From NCBI GenBank assembly GCA_002633005.1, contig NMRA01000120.1, forward strand, positions 129,056-193,055: a stretch of 64,000 bases of DNA, read 5' to 3'. The translations under genes and the position numbers were made by a program. Numbering within the stretch: the stretch's first letter is position 1; each line of letters opens with the position of its first letter. This DNA is from Phoronis australis (lineage: Eukaryota > Phoronida > Phoronidae). Of this stretch, positions 50,819 through 62,400 are shown in pieces. Under the pieces are notes generated by a model, which was given only the letters and a program-made list of their open reading frames with translations, did no database searches and was not told the DNA's origin.

Positions 50819-52968
50819 CAGGGCTCGACGCTATTAAAATCGCCAGGTCGCATTTTGCGACCTAGCCAAAATCCCAGGTCGCATTTTCAAAATCCAGCTC
50901 GCATTCGTAAATGCCAGGTCGCAAAATTTTCCCGCCATTTTTACGGGCCAAAATAGATTTTTTATATCATCGAGAAAATGTTTAGATTAGGCTCTTACCT
51001 GCAGCGTTAAATACTCACAAAGTTCGGATCTCAAAACTGACTTCATTCATGCAGGTACGGCTTTAGTGTTCTTCACGACCGCCATTGAAAGACTCTAGAG
51101 CGCAAGGCGAGTTGCCGACGTGAAAGTTGAATCAGTGCTCTCTAACTGACTTGTGCATTAGAGTAGCTAAATTTGCGATGTGAAAAGGGAGAAAATGCTC
51201 CTTGAAAAAGTATCCGGGATATTTTTAGATCTGGCCTGCTACTGGCTGTCATCAAAGTCGTTAACGATTCAAACTAACTCGGGTAATGGCGAGTTTGCTC
51301 CGCAATACCTTCCAAGTACGGGAAAAATAGGTCAGTCACAAAATGACACGCATGTCACTAGTGTTAACTTTCTTTCCGAGATATAAAACAAAGCCGGGAT
51401 TTGGTTTTTACATATTGTGAAAAGACGTTTTTGAAAACTGAAGTTGTGTAAAATGAAAGTGACACACCATATAAGCTGCGTGACAATTTTAAATCACACG
51501 CGGACGTTTGTAGTGCGCTATGATGGGCACTAGCTTGAACTGTGGGCGCTTCATTGGGAAATTCTCAAAATTTAAGGGGGGACTTTTAATAGATCAGTGA
51601 GCGCTTATTATGAAACACTTTAAAGGTACATGTAGGGAGTAAGCTTGTGCGTGAGCATAGTTGTTAACCTCAGTGTTTGCAGTAATAAGACATTATAACG
51701 CTGCAATGGTAAGAAACATTATAATAATACGATTTTGCGAGGCAAACTCCATCTCGTAGGGGTGACTTCTGGATATCGTTACCACCTATATTGTACCCTT
51801 TTTAGCCACCCGGAATGATTTTGTTTTTAACTGCCTGCTTCAGCCGGAACAAGGTTGTTTCTATAGGAGTCTGAACATTTTACGGCGACGGTGGTTCGGG
51901 GAATGAAAAGTTGCCGGGGGGAGGGGGGGGGGTGTATAAAGAGAGGAATGAAATGTTCGCTAACTTGAACCACAATTTCGCATCTAGTGCCAGTTTAGTT
52001 GCAATAACTGGCTACGGGCATTCGGGAAACATCGGAACAGGAAAACGTCAGTTCTGGGTTATATCGGTCCCGATACATCGGGTCTTTTATAACCGCTGGG
52101 AATCTGAGTTTATTTTCAAATAAACCAGAGCCAAGCCGGTATACTCTTTCATTTAGGACTGTCGCTGTTCTTTGAAGTGGTGTGCGCGCGTGAGTTCACG
52201 CACTTGAATCGCTGGAGTAGGCCTACACTTTACGTCGGTAACAACGTGTGAAAGACAAATCATATTTCGCGCACGTACATGTAGCCCCAGAAACAAGTAA
52301 GGGGTTTGAGAATTTCTTGGCAAATGAAAGTAAAGATGTGACCGTCGCTTGGCGATTAATAAGGTTGCCATAGGAGAAGCACATCTCAGTCTAAGTCACG
52401 ATTGTGTGCCGGGACCGCTTGCGCGCTAACGGTGCCGCAGTGCGATATCAGGGATATTGTCTTGGATATTTGGTACATGTAATAAGGACATCTTATGTGA
52501 AAAATAAACATTTTTGTCCACCGCAAAGTTTGGTAAGTTGATCGCTTAAGAATTAGTAGAAACACCGTTGTCTTGTGAAGTTTTATCACGTGTTAAGCAG
52601 TGGCCCGAAACTTTCTTCGGCGAATCCGGGAATTTACAAAAGTGGCCGAAAGTGTTAGCCAATGAAACACGTCAAAGATCGATTCTCCATATCCCATGTT
52701 ACACGACTTGCTTACAAGTCATCGGGAGGGCTGTTCTCGGTTAGTGTTGTTTTGAACTTGGATTTGGCAACGACCAAATAACGGTCGGATTAAGAAGAGC
52801 TGCTTTGTATTTGCCAAGTATCTGTTGAGAAGTGTAAAAACTCAGCTCGCATTCGTTGGAAATTCCAGGTCGCATTTTGCGACTTGATACGAGCTGACAA
52901 AAATCTCAGCTCGCATTTCCAAATTTCAGGTCGCAAATGTGACCTGCAGCTCGTTATGTCGAGCCCTG
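50819..52968. mobile_element. Non-autonomous DNA transposon, CAGGGCTCGAC ends, copy 2 (2150 bp)
   Basis: It starts CAGGGCTCGAC and ends GTCGAGCCCTG, with the 5-bp duplication CCCTC (50814-50818 and 52969-52973). The unoccupied site reads straight through at about 55801-55812 (accccctcaagactc). GCGACCTGG/GCGAGCTG subterminal motifs match copy 1 in inverse orientation. The middle has about 800 bp not found in copy 1, with no convincing transposase frame (longest about 70 codons). Confidence 0.92.
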
Positions 52969-53163
52969 CCCTCAAGACTCTGAAGACAGTTTAGGCAACA
53001 TAATTTCAATATTCATGTTGGCATGTAATAGTCGAGAGACTGAACCTGAACCAATGACCCTGATAAAACTGGCAAGAATGCTAATCATTCTGCTAATAAT
53101 CAATTGCCTGTTAGCAAATGGCTAAAAGAGGCTCATGTGATTCACTGGAAGCACATCTACAAC

Positions 53164-53612
53164 ATTCCCCCTTTTCCTATACGGAGCAGGCGTGCCACCA
53201 GGAAGGTGTACATATCTGGATACGGTCTCAGAGGTGAAAACTGTCTCTGTGTGAAACGCTTTAATACGATGACTTACGGGTGTAACTCAATCTCCCATAA
53301 AGGTACTTTGATGTGGAACTCATTGCCATCAGTAATGAGACAATGTACTGCCTTAAATGAATTTGCCACTCTTGCTCATGATTTTTTCTCTGAGATCTGC
53401 TCTTGTGAAAACTGCTACGGATGTCTACATGCTCCGTAACATGTATGTGTACTTTTGTATTTCTATTTATGTTTAAGTTCTATATATTCTCCGTACTGTA
53501 GAATTAGCTTGTATTTTAGTTCTGTATTTTCATTTTTTAGATTTTAAATTTGTCGGATAATAGCACTTGTGCTGTTTCATTGTTAAATCTCCGAGTTTTA
53601 AATAAAGATTAT

Positions 53613-53648
<36 letters not shown>

Positions 53649-53650
53649 AT
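53164..53650 (+). mobile_element. LINE 3' end (CR1/L2-like) with ACT-repeat tail
   Basis: The plus strand encodes YGLRGENCLCVKRFNTMTYG then ISHKGTLMWNSLPSVMRQ up to a stop at 53439. This is the usual C-terminus of CR1/L2 reverse transcriptases (a conserved LWNSLP block). A 3' untranslated region follows, then aaataaagattatt and (act)n to about 53648, a microsatellite tail of this LINE class. The copy is 5'-truncated. It is inserted in a ~130-bp repeat whose halves are seen at 53045-53163 and 53790-53915. Confidence 0.8.
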
Positions 53651-54252
53651 CAAATTCCCTTGGTACCTTTGCAGTGCCCCAGCATACCAAGCGTGCCGTC
53701 CAAGTTCTGCGGGTAATAGTTGGCACTGCTTTATCAGTAGATCATCCATGCGGCCTAATACGCAAATTGTAGTTATAGCAGAGAGCCTGACCCGGCAATC
53801 GAACCAACAACCCCGATAAAACCAGCAACTATGCTAACCATTCACCTAATAGGTAATTGCCTGTTTGCGAGTAGCTAACAGAGGCTCATATGATTCATTG
53901 GAAGCACATACAAAACATGGAATCCAATCTAGTTTCCCTTGTTCTCCAGATGACGTTTTGAAGAAGTTGTGGGAAATCATGCCAGTTGACAAATGTCAAA
54001 AAGTCCTTGGACAGAGACACTAATCTTATAAATTCTTCACTGACTAGGTAGATAGCATTTCAGCAACGACAAAAGTTGTTACAATTCCCTTGTTGGGGTT
54101 TAACCAAGAAATGTCCCTGTCCTTAGTCATGATTCTGTCAATTTTGGGTGAGTGTTGAATTTACAAATAGGTCCTAGGTCCTTCACTACATTTCATTTGT
54201 TGTGTCTGTAAAAATGAGAAGTATCTGTGGTCAATTCCCATTTTGAACACTA

Positions 54253-54462
54253 TCACTGATACAACTGCTGGTAAATAAACATATAGTCTTCACTGGTGCC
54301 TGCCGCTGTGACGTTTGGTCGTTTGATTTTCTCTGTGGTGGGTTTGCTAAAAGTATTTGTGTGGGCGGCGCTATGTGCCGTTATCAAAGCCACTACGATA
54401 GCATTGTCGAGGTCCTCAGTGACGTAGTCACAGTCCGGTATGGGACAGGCGACAATGGGCAT
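54253..54462 (-). pseudogene. Retrotransposon gag-like N-terminal fragment
   Basis: A 69-codon minus-strand frame begins MPIVACPIPDCDYVTED and continues with ALITAHSAAHTN and KIKRPNVTAAGTSEDY. A CxxxxC-containing start followed by an A-rich HSAAH stretch and a KxxRPxxxxGTSED block is, from memory of the families, the start of polyproteins of LTR retrotransposons common in marine invertebrates. It stops soon after, with no protease or reverse transcriptase nearby, so it is a relic. The link is by motif only. Confidence 0.4.
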
Positions 54463-54521
54463 GTTGGCGTGCAGTGTGGGTCAACGGCTACTGGCTGTGG
54501 TGTGCGCAGCTGGGCTCAAGA

Positions 54522-54593
54522 CAGATCCTCTTCATAAATAAACAAATACCGTTATTTCAAAGATCATCTTTATTAGAATGAAGAGGATCTGTG
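54522..54593. repeat. Inverted repeat with 15-bp arms
   Basis: The arm acagatcctcttcat (from about 54522) faces atgaagaggatctgt (ending about 54591). The loop is about 40 bp and AT-rich. Confidence 0.75.
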
Positions 54594-54796
54594 AATAAAC
54601 AAAAGCAGGACTTAGCCTAACGATATGATAAAGTTCTACTATGTGAAATACGGCTTAAAATAGTCTTATTTACCAATAAAAGAGTTCGACAGCACAATTG
54701 TGGGTTGAAGCGAACAGCGGAAGGGAAGTCCTATAGTGACACTTATCGTTCGCCGAACAAAGTATTCTCTAGCTGGTTGGTCTGTAAACTTCCCGT

Positions 54797-54925
54797 TTAA
54801 AATGGATTGAGATAAGGATCAGTTTGGAGAAATCTGTTGAATTCCGCTGATGTCATGTAGTCAGCCCAACCTGGGTCTATCCACACTCCTGTCATCAATG
54901 GAGTGACTCTGTTCACTTGGTCCTT
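54797..54925 (-). CDS. Unrecognised terminal exon (42 residues)
   Basis: On the minus strand a good acceptor (ctctcacag) is followed by 42 sense codons and a stop. Visible blocks are VNRVTPLMTGVWIDPGWADY and MTSAEFNRFLQTDPYLNPF. The composition (three W, several P, D and F) is that of a folded protein. No upstream exon could be found between here and the MVP exons, and the whole block is missing from the second copy of this region (55910/55917 junction). It may be the end of a gene, a relic, or part of a mobile element; the family is not recognised. Confidence 0.35.
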   Translation of the reverse strand, partial: KDQVNRVTPLMTGVWIDPGWADYMTSAEFNRFLQTDPYLNPF

Positions 54926-55139
54926 CTGTGAGAGTACTGTTTCACATCAGATAATATCTAAATAGAAGGCTTGAATGCACCTAGGCTCTGTTTTTCCATT
55001 TTCTTATTGGGACATGAAAACCGATGGAATTCATGAAATCTGAATAGAGGCATAAAAATTAGACTGTGTGGGTTCTTGAATTTTCAAAATTGTTCAAGTA
55101 ATAAAGATTTCGTATAATCAAACAAAGTAATCTACATCA

Positions 55140-55335
55140 GTCTTGAGCTCTGCTTTCCATGAGTTCCCTCGACACATTTACAACACATTCACAACACCTA
55201 CCACATTCACATTTCATTCATAACACATCTCACATTCACACCACATTCAGTCCACATCCACTCCGCATTCACAAATTATCACATTTAATAAATTTACAAA
55301 TTAACACATTCACACCACATTAACAACACATTTGC
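55140..55335 (+). repeat. cacattca-type degenerate minisatellite, copy A
   Basis: About 11-bp repeats of (a)cacattcac(ac). The same array recurs at 56050-56350 as part of the duplicated segment. Confidence 0.85.
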
Positions 55336-55346
55336 ACCACATTGAC

Positions 55347-55554
55347 TCAGGCCTTTATCCAGGATTTTGGAAATAGGGTGTCCAAAATGGGGTTCCCAAT
55401 ATTCCAGGGTGTCCATGATTCCGACGCGTAACCCCCCACCCCCAGCAATACCCCCAAACACACAGATTTTTTTACAAAAAAATGCAGAGATCAAGGTTTT
55501 TACATCTAAGTTTATAAAACAGCCTTCTATGGTGAGCATTTTTACTAAAAAAAA
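55347..55554. repeat. Transposon remnant at the contig end
   Basis: Contains ccaggattttggaaatagggtgtcc and C-runs (accccccacccccagc), similar in style to 9165-9305. It interrupts the minisatellite of copy A and runs up to the single N at 55555. Confidence 0.45.
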
Positions 55555-55555
55555 N

Positions 55556-56350
55556 ATAAAGTAAGCTGTTACACCGCCTCTACTATGGCCTGACCCAGAG
55601 GATGTGGTATTTCCCATTACTATTAAAAATTACTTATAATTTACAAACTCCATAGCCAGGCAACGAATAACACCGAATGAAGAATGCATTTATATGATTT
55701 ATAGGCCTACGTAATAAGTATTGCGGTAATTAACAATTGTAACCTCAAGTACTTGGAAGTTACCAAAATTTGCTAAATCAAAAGGTAGGACAGGGAACTT
55801 ACCCCCTCAAGACTCTGAAGACAATTTAGGCAACATAATTTCAATATCCATGTTGGCATGTAATAGTCGAGAGACTGAACCTGAACCAACAACCCTGATA
55901 AAACTGGCTAGCATGGAAATCATGAAATCTGAATAGACATAAAAAATAGACTGTGTGGGTTCTTGAATTTTCAAAATTGTTCAAGTAATAAAGATTTCGT
56001 ATTTAATCAAACAAAGTAATCTACATCATTGAGCCCTTCCATGAGGGCCCTCGACATATTCACAACACATTAACAACACGTACCACATTCACATTTCATT
56101 CATAACACATCTCACATTCACACCACATTCAGTCCACATCCACTCCGCATTCACAAATTATCACATTTAATAAATTTACAAATTAACACATTCACACCAC
56201 ATTTAGTCCACATTCACAAACTTACACATTGGCAAGACAATGACACCATATTCACTCCACCATTCACACCACATTCTCTTGACATTAACAACACATTTAC
56301 CTGACATTCACACCACATTCAGTACACGTTCATGCTGTATTCACTCCCAC
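55556..56350 (+). repeat. Second copy of the 50559-55346 segment (likely haplotype B)
   Basis: Homology to 50559 starts at the base after the N. This copy lacks the transposon 50819-52968 and the 53075-55028 block. It leads directly into the MVP exons at 56449. Confidence 0.85.
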
Positions 56351-56448
56351 ATTCACTCTCATTCACAATCTCAAGTTTAGACCGACCACAAGGAGACAAC
56401 ACAGTTAATTGTTTTCATCAATATCTAACAATATTGTTTTGTTTACAG

Positions 56449-59400
56449 ACCACTAATATAACTCGATTAGAAATTGGGCCGAAAACATTATGCCTGCAAA
56501 CCCACGAACAACTTCTAACCAAAGAACCGCTGCCATGCATTGTGATCCCGCCCAACAGTTACTGCGTGATCATAGACCCTTTAAGGTCAGTATTTGTCTT
56601 TAATATTCTGTGTTTTTAAATAAAATACAGGATTTCAGATTATTTTTGGAAAGAAATTTTGTTATTGTTAATTATAAAATTGTCTTGGTCCACCAAAGTG
56701 CATTTTAATCATTCTAACTGCAGTGTATCTGTTTTTGAAGCATTATGGAATACTCAAGATTGCTTATAAGAGCACAAATTACAAAGAATCAATTTTAACA
56801 CTACAGTTTGTCATTTCTAACTTTGCATTTTACATTTTCTTCTTATGTGTGAACATTTTTATGTTTGCAGCAATTATGAAGTTGGGAAACAAGTTGAACT
56901 CAGACATGGCTTTGAAGAGGTCCGGTTTCACAAGGTAACTAATGCTAACCTTAAAGTTTGTTAATTTGTCAAAAATATGGTGATTATGCTATAGTTTGAC
57001 ATCGTGTGCTCTAAACAGGCTCACAGTCAAGAAAGTGTGTTTGATAGTAGTGAAAATTTTCTTTCTTTGCATCAAAAGGGCAAAAGAAAATTACTTTTAT
57101 TATAAACTGGTAGGCAACACTAGTTTTGGCAGGGAGTGATATAATTTTGTTAAATGAATCAAAGAGGCAGATAAACCCATTGAACAGAGGTGATAATTAC
57201 ATCAGTTTTTGGCCATAATAGGATCAAAAAAAACGAACAATCGCCACAAAAATGAAAACGTTCAACGTTTCGTCTATTCATTAGATATCACCAGGTTATA
57301 AACAATAGGACATTAAGTGTCGATATATCAGTCAGGTTACATCCTTGAAGTGAAATGAGTCACGCAGCAAGACAGGAAATAGTAAATAGGTCATCACCAT
57401 AGCTGCAAAGTCAATGAGCTCTGCATGCGTTGTTCAGAGAACCAGCAGCATGCTGGTCCTGAATGTCCAATGACTCCTTAGTGTAGAGTTAGATGATGAT
57501 GTTTTTAATCTCAGCCATCTGTACTGTGCCCTGTGCTGTGCTCAGCGACATCTAGTGACAATGTAAGAAAGTCTTGATCAGTATTTGGAAGCCAAACATG
57601 TTGTGTAATATTTAATTTTTTTTTGTTGCTTAGATTGAAGTTTTTGATAGAAGTACATTGTGCTGTGCTGCTTTGTGATGATGCAGTTTTTGTTCCAGTA
57701 CCACCTGTAGATCACATGTGGTGTGGACACAGATTTAATTGGTTTGATTTTACACCATTTGTTTTCTAATTCTTTGCTATCGTCATGCCATCAACTTACC
57801 GTGTTGTTGATATGCTGTGGGATTTCAAATGGTTGGTGTAAATGGCAATGTTTTAATTACGAAATATCCGTGTATCAAAGAAATTTCACGTTTATTTTCA
57901 TCAGCTTGGCTCTTGTTGTATCTGTGTTGTTATGTTGTAGTCACTTGTTTAATCTAAATGCAGCTCACCTGTATGTGCGAGACTTTCCATGGGCAAGAAT
58001 ACACATGCCATGTGTTTATGACCACCATAATCATCCTTGTCGCTAATTCACAGAAACAAGATCATAGTCACTGATTTTATTCCTTTGCTGAACATACGAC
58101 TGTCGTTTACAAAGCAGGTGAACAAAAGAGTATTGCTATGGGATACAGTTTCAGTTGAACTGTAAAGCAGAAAAAGTTCTGACTGCCAATGCTTTTCAAA
58201 CATGACTTCGACCGTTTCAAATATGGCTCCAGATTTCCAAACTTAGCTTAGAATTAATGTAGGGAGAACACTGACCTTTACTTCAAGGCCTGAGTACTTA
58301 CCATTCCTTTGATAGGAACCATTCCCTTTGTACCCTGGTGAAACTTTGAAGGATGCTGAGAACTTCATGAATGATGGAAAGTACGGTGCATCCATTAAAC
58401 CCCTCCCAGTGATCAAAGCCAACCAGGCAATGAGGCTTAGGGCCAACCTGGACTTTGATGACGATGGCGTTGACAGAAAGGCCGGTGATATGTGGCAACT
58501 GGATGGACCGCTGACCTATAGACCAGCCGCTGAAGTGGTACGGTATATAACAAAAATATTCGGATGAAATGCTAACCAATCATGGCTGCTCATGACTCAT
58601 CATTTGAGCTAACAAGTCTTGACTGTGAGGTCTGGCTGCACTCATTCACCATGATGGTGAAATCAACGTGGGCTCAATCACACTAACGGGAAATTCTGTT
58701 GAATAAGATGGTACCTTCGTGCTCTTGGTGCTGTGTGCCTGATAAAATAAGAATTTACTTGGTTTTAAGTATTTGTTACAAGTGGTGAGTTGTACGTTTA
58801 TTGATTTTCATCGGAGCTTTTCAGTTATCAGGCACTTACATTACGCACCAAACGTATTCAGACAAAATGATCCAGAATTCCCTGCCGTGATTATGTAATA
58901 CATTTATTCCGTTGTTGTACAAAAGGCCTCCGGCCCATATACACAGTTTTACAATACATTACAAAAACTTACGTATCTACGGCATCTCTTCTGCTACCGT
59001 CTGCTAACAAATCTAAATTATCCCACTTCAGCATGACATTTTCTAAGGAAATTTCACAGTTCATGCTTATAAGCTTGGATGTTGTTCTTAAATGATGACT
59101 GAATTCATTGTCAGAATGGTTGTCACCTGTCTCATGGCAGAGAATGAAAGGAAATTAAGTAGCTGAGCCATTCTGCTAGTAGAATTTTAGTCATAACTAG
59201 TCATTTTGCTGTAACGGAATTAGCCGACATGACAGAGAAACTGTATTTGGTTTTGAATACTTCTGTCTTGTTCTGTATTTTGAATACTCTGCTTGGCACA
59301 TTTGAGAAAACGAGTCCAGTGGTTGTATTGGTGAACATTGGCCCAAGATGTAGTGGAATTTTCTTTTGTCACTGATTATTGATTACTGTATCATGTCATT

Positions 59401-62400
59401 AAGGTAACACATTGGTTGTGTTATTGGAATTTTAAGGACATTACCAGTTGTGTATTGTCTAGTGGGTAAATCTCACATTGATAATGCCAGTGAGATAATG
59501 TACTTATAATTATAGTGGTGTTGAATATAAGTTGATGTGGTTTGGAATCCCATGCACAGAGAAAGTATTGCTTCTGTTGCAGTGTTCAAAATGTAGATAT
59601 TGTTTCCACTTGACTGCAATGTGGCAGCAGATAACTGTCGTCTCAGATGATTCATATTTGAGTCTTCTGCATGCTAAGCTAATGCAGACGATATAATGTG
59701 TGCCGTCTGTTTCTCTCTTACTCTCTTCATCATTTGTTACTAATCCGTCTGTCCACCGACTTATGACCTCCAGTTTTGAGTGTATGGTTGGTTGCTGAAA
59801 ATGAAAGAAGAAAAAGATGAAGAAGAACAAGGAAGAAGGCGTTCATGTCTAATGTATTTTGTGCAATTGAATTTCAGTCTATGAAAGTGATTGATGCAAC
59901 AATTATTAAAGATGGTGAGGCCTTGCTTCTGTCAGCGATGCAAGATCTTGTTGACAAAACTGGAACGTAAGTCTGTCAACTGTAAATGAAGATAAGGGCA
60001 TTCTGTAGACCTAGTTTATTGTGAGAAAGTGAAACCTTGCTAGGGAAAAGTGAATGTTTTGCAAGACTGCTTTGGAGCATGCCAGCCTGTCCTAGCCAAA
60101 TGGCGGCTACTGAAGCGATTGGTCTGTGAGGTTGGAATGTTGAATTGTGGTGTTTAATTCTCAGTGTTTCCATTCCATAAGTGAAGATTTTTCCCTGCGA
60201 GTGCAACATAATGTTGCTATGTAAGATCCTATATATTCAGTTGCTTACTGAAAACTTTGTCTGAAGTTTTGTCAGGTGTTGGTTTACCCTAATTATTTTT
60301 TTTCTAATTTTGCAGTAAGCGTGTCTCTGGAGAGGAGTGGTTATATACAAAACCTGGAGCGTACTTACCTGATGTTTTCGAAAAGGTAAACGTTATGACA
60401 AAGTCAAGTTTAGTTTCATGTAAAGTTTACCCTTATTCGTAAAGAATGTCTAGAATAATTTGGGAATAAATGTTTATAATGATTAATGAAAACTAATGAG
60501 AACTGTCAAATCTACAGCCGTCATCATTGGGAGTGTCCATGGATTCGATTTGCACCACAGAATGTGATTTCATCATGGTTGGGTCAAAATGACCAGTTAC
60601 CCCAGAACAAATTCTAATGGGACAACTTGCCACTGGGACCTGTTTCTTGAAGTGTCTTTGGCCAAAATTTATTTTTTGTATTTTAGCTTTAGTTTTTATT
60701 CTGCTTTCAAGCAAGCTACAGATTTTTGTATTTTGGCTTCAAATTGTAGACAGATTTTCTTAGTTTGAGCCTTAGCTTGATTTCCCGAAACTAGCAAAGC
60801 CATCCGTACACTGATTTTTAGCCAAAAGTCGAAACACAATCGACTCTTCGAGAAACGGCCTGCTAGCCAGCTGGACAGTAGCATAGTGCTAATGGCATCA
60901 AAGTGGAAGTGAGGAATATTGTTTTATACCCAGTGTCGTGGAAGCAAAGTGTCTCTGTGAACTCAGCTGCCCAAGCACGCAGTCGACAATTACTTCCTTG
61001 TTGTCATTGCTTCTATCCACATTCTCATTGTACTGGGACAAGCTGGTGGAGCACAAGTTGCGACCTTATGGATATGTTGGACTCTAGAAAAACGTCTACA
61101 TTTGGTCAACTTCGGAACATCATATCTCAGAAGTGGCTGATTGGATTCATATGAAACTTTCTTATTATATAATTTATTCACTGTTCTCCTAAATGCTGAT
61201 AAGAATTGTTTTTAAAATGTTCTACTTTTCGATGAGGGGCTATCAAAAATAGGAGTTTTATGATTTTCATGAAAAATGCAAAACTTGCATTAAAAGAAAT
61301 CGAAAAACTGTTCCAGCTTTTTTGAGAATTCATCTTAAATATTTGTGAAATAAACAAAATTTAGTCATTTTATTGATACCATATTTTTTTTTATGTGCCC
61401 ACATATTTATATGTGGACGCATTATGCCGTCATCTCCGTCCGTTTGTCCGTCCGTCCGTCCGTCCGTCCGCGGTACGGGCGGCGTCCGGCGTCCGCTGCT
61501 CTATCTCCAAAACCCTTTGACATACATTCATGAAATTTGGCAGATATGTTCCATTCATGAATGGGACGGCATGTGCAAACTTTCGGACGGATCCGACTAT
61601 CGGTGTGCCCCCTAGTGGCAATTTTAGTTTTTTACGCTTACCTTTGTATCTTCAAAAGTCCTGAACCGGATTTTCATGAAATTTGGTATGTAAGCACGTA
61701 TTAGTGAGATGACGCTATCCTCCCGTTTTCAGATGGATTTGACATATTTGCGTCCACCCCTCTATCAACCAAACCGCTCGAAAGATGGTTGTGAAAATTG
61801 GCATGTATGTGCTTACTATAAAGAAGACAACTGACAATGATTTTCAGACGATTTGGATTACTGTGGCGCCTCCTAGTGGCAGTTTTGTTTTTTTGCGCCT
61901 ATGGCTGTATCTCCTAAACCGTTCGCAGGATCTTTACGAAATTTAATAAGTGTAATTATATGATGTTAACAACAGACGATGATGACTTTTGGATGGATCC
62001 GCCTACCAGTGTGCCCCCTAGTGGCAATTTTAGTTTTTTACGCTTACCTTTGTATCTTCAAAAGTATTGAACGGATTTTCATGAAATTTGGTATGTAGGC
62101 ACCTATTAGTGAGATGACGCTATCCTACTGTTTTCAGATGGATTCGACGTAGTTTGCGCCACCTAGTGGCCATTTTTACTGTTTTCGAGTCTGTATTTTT
62201 GCGTCCACCCCTCTATCAACCAAACTGCTCAAAGGATGATTGTGAAAATTGGCGTGTATGTGCTTACTATAAGGAAGACAGCTGACAATGATTTTCAGAC
62301 GATTTGGACTACTGTGGCGCCTCCTAGTGGTAGTTTTTTCTTTTTTTTGCGCCCATGGCTGTATCTCCCAAACCGTTTGCAGGATCTTTACTAAATTTAG

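Larger units (their letters stand above)
50559..55346 (+). repeat. Segment duplicated at 55556-56210 (likely haplotype copy A)
   Basis: 50559-50818 plus 52969-53074 match 55556-55910 almost base for base, and 55029-55320 match 55917-56206. This copy additionally contains the transposon 50819-52968 and the block 53075-55028 (LINE end, gag-like frame, unknown exon). The single N at 55555 sits immediately before the second copy. Confidence 0.85.

Noticed and set aside
53950-54030. Short plus-strand exon-like reading (DVLKKLWEIMPVDKCQKVLGQ) after a ctccag acceptor
   Set aside because: Only about 24 codons, with no partner exons and inside the block missing from the other allele; too little support to annotate.
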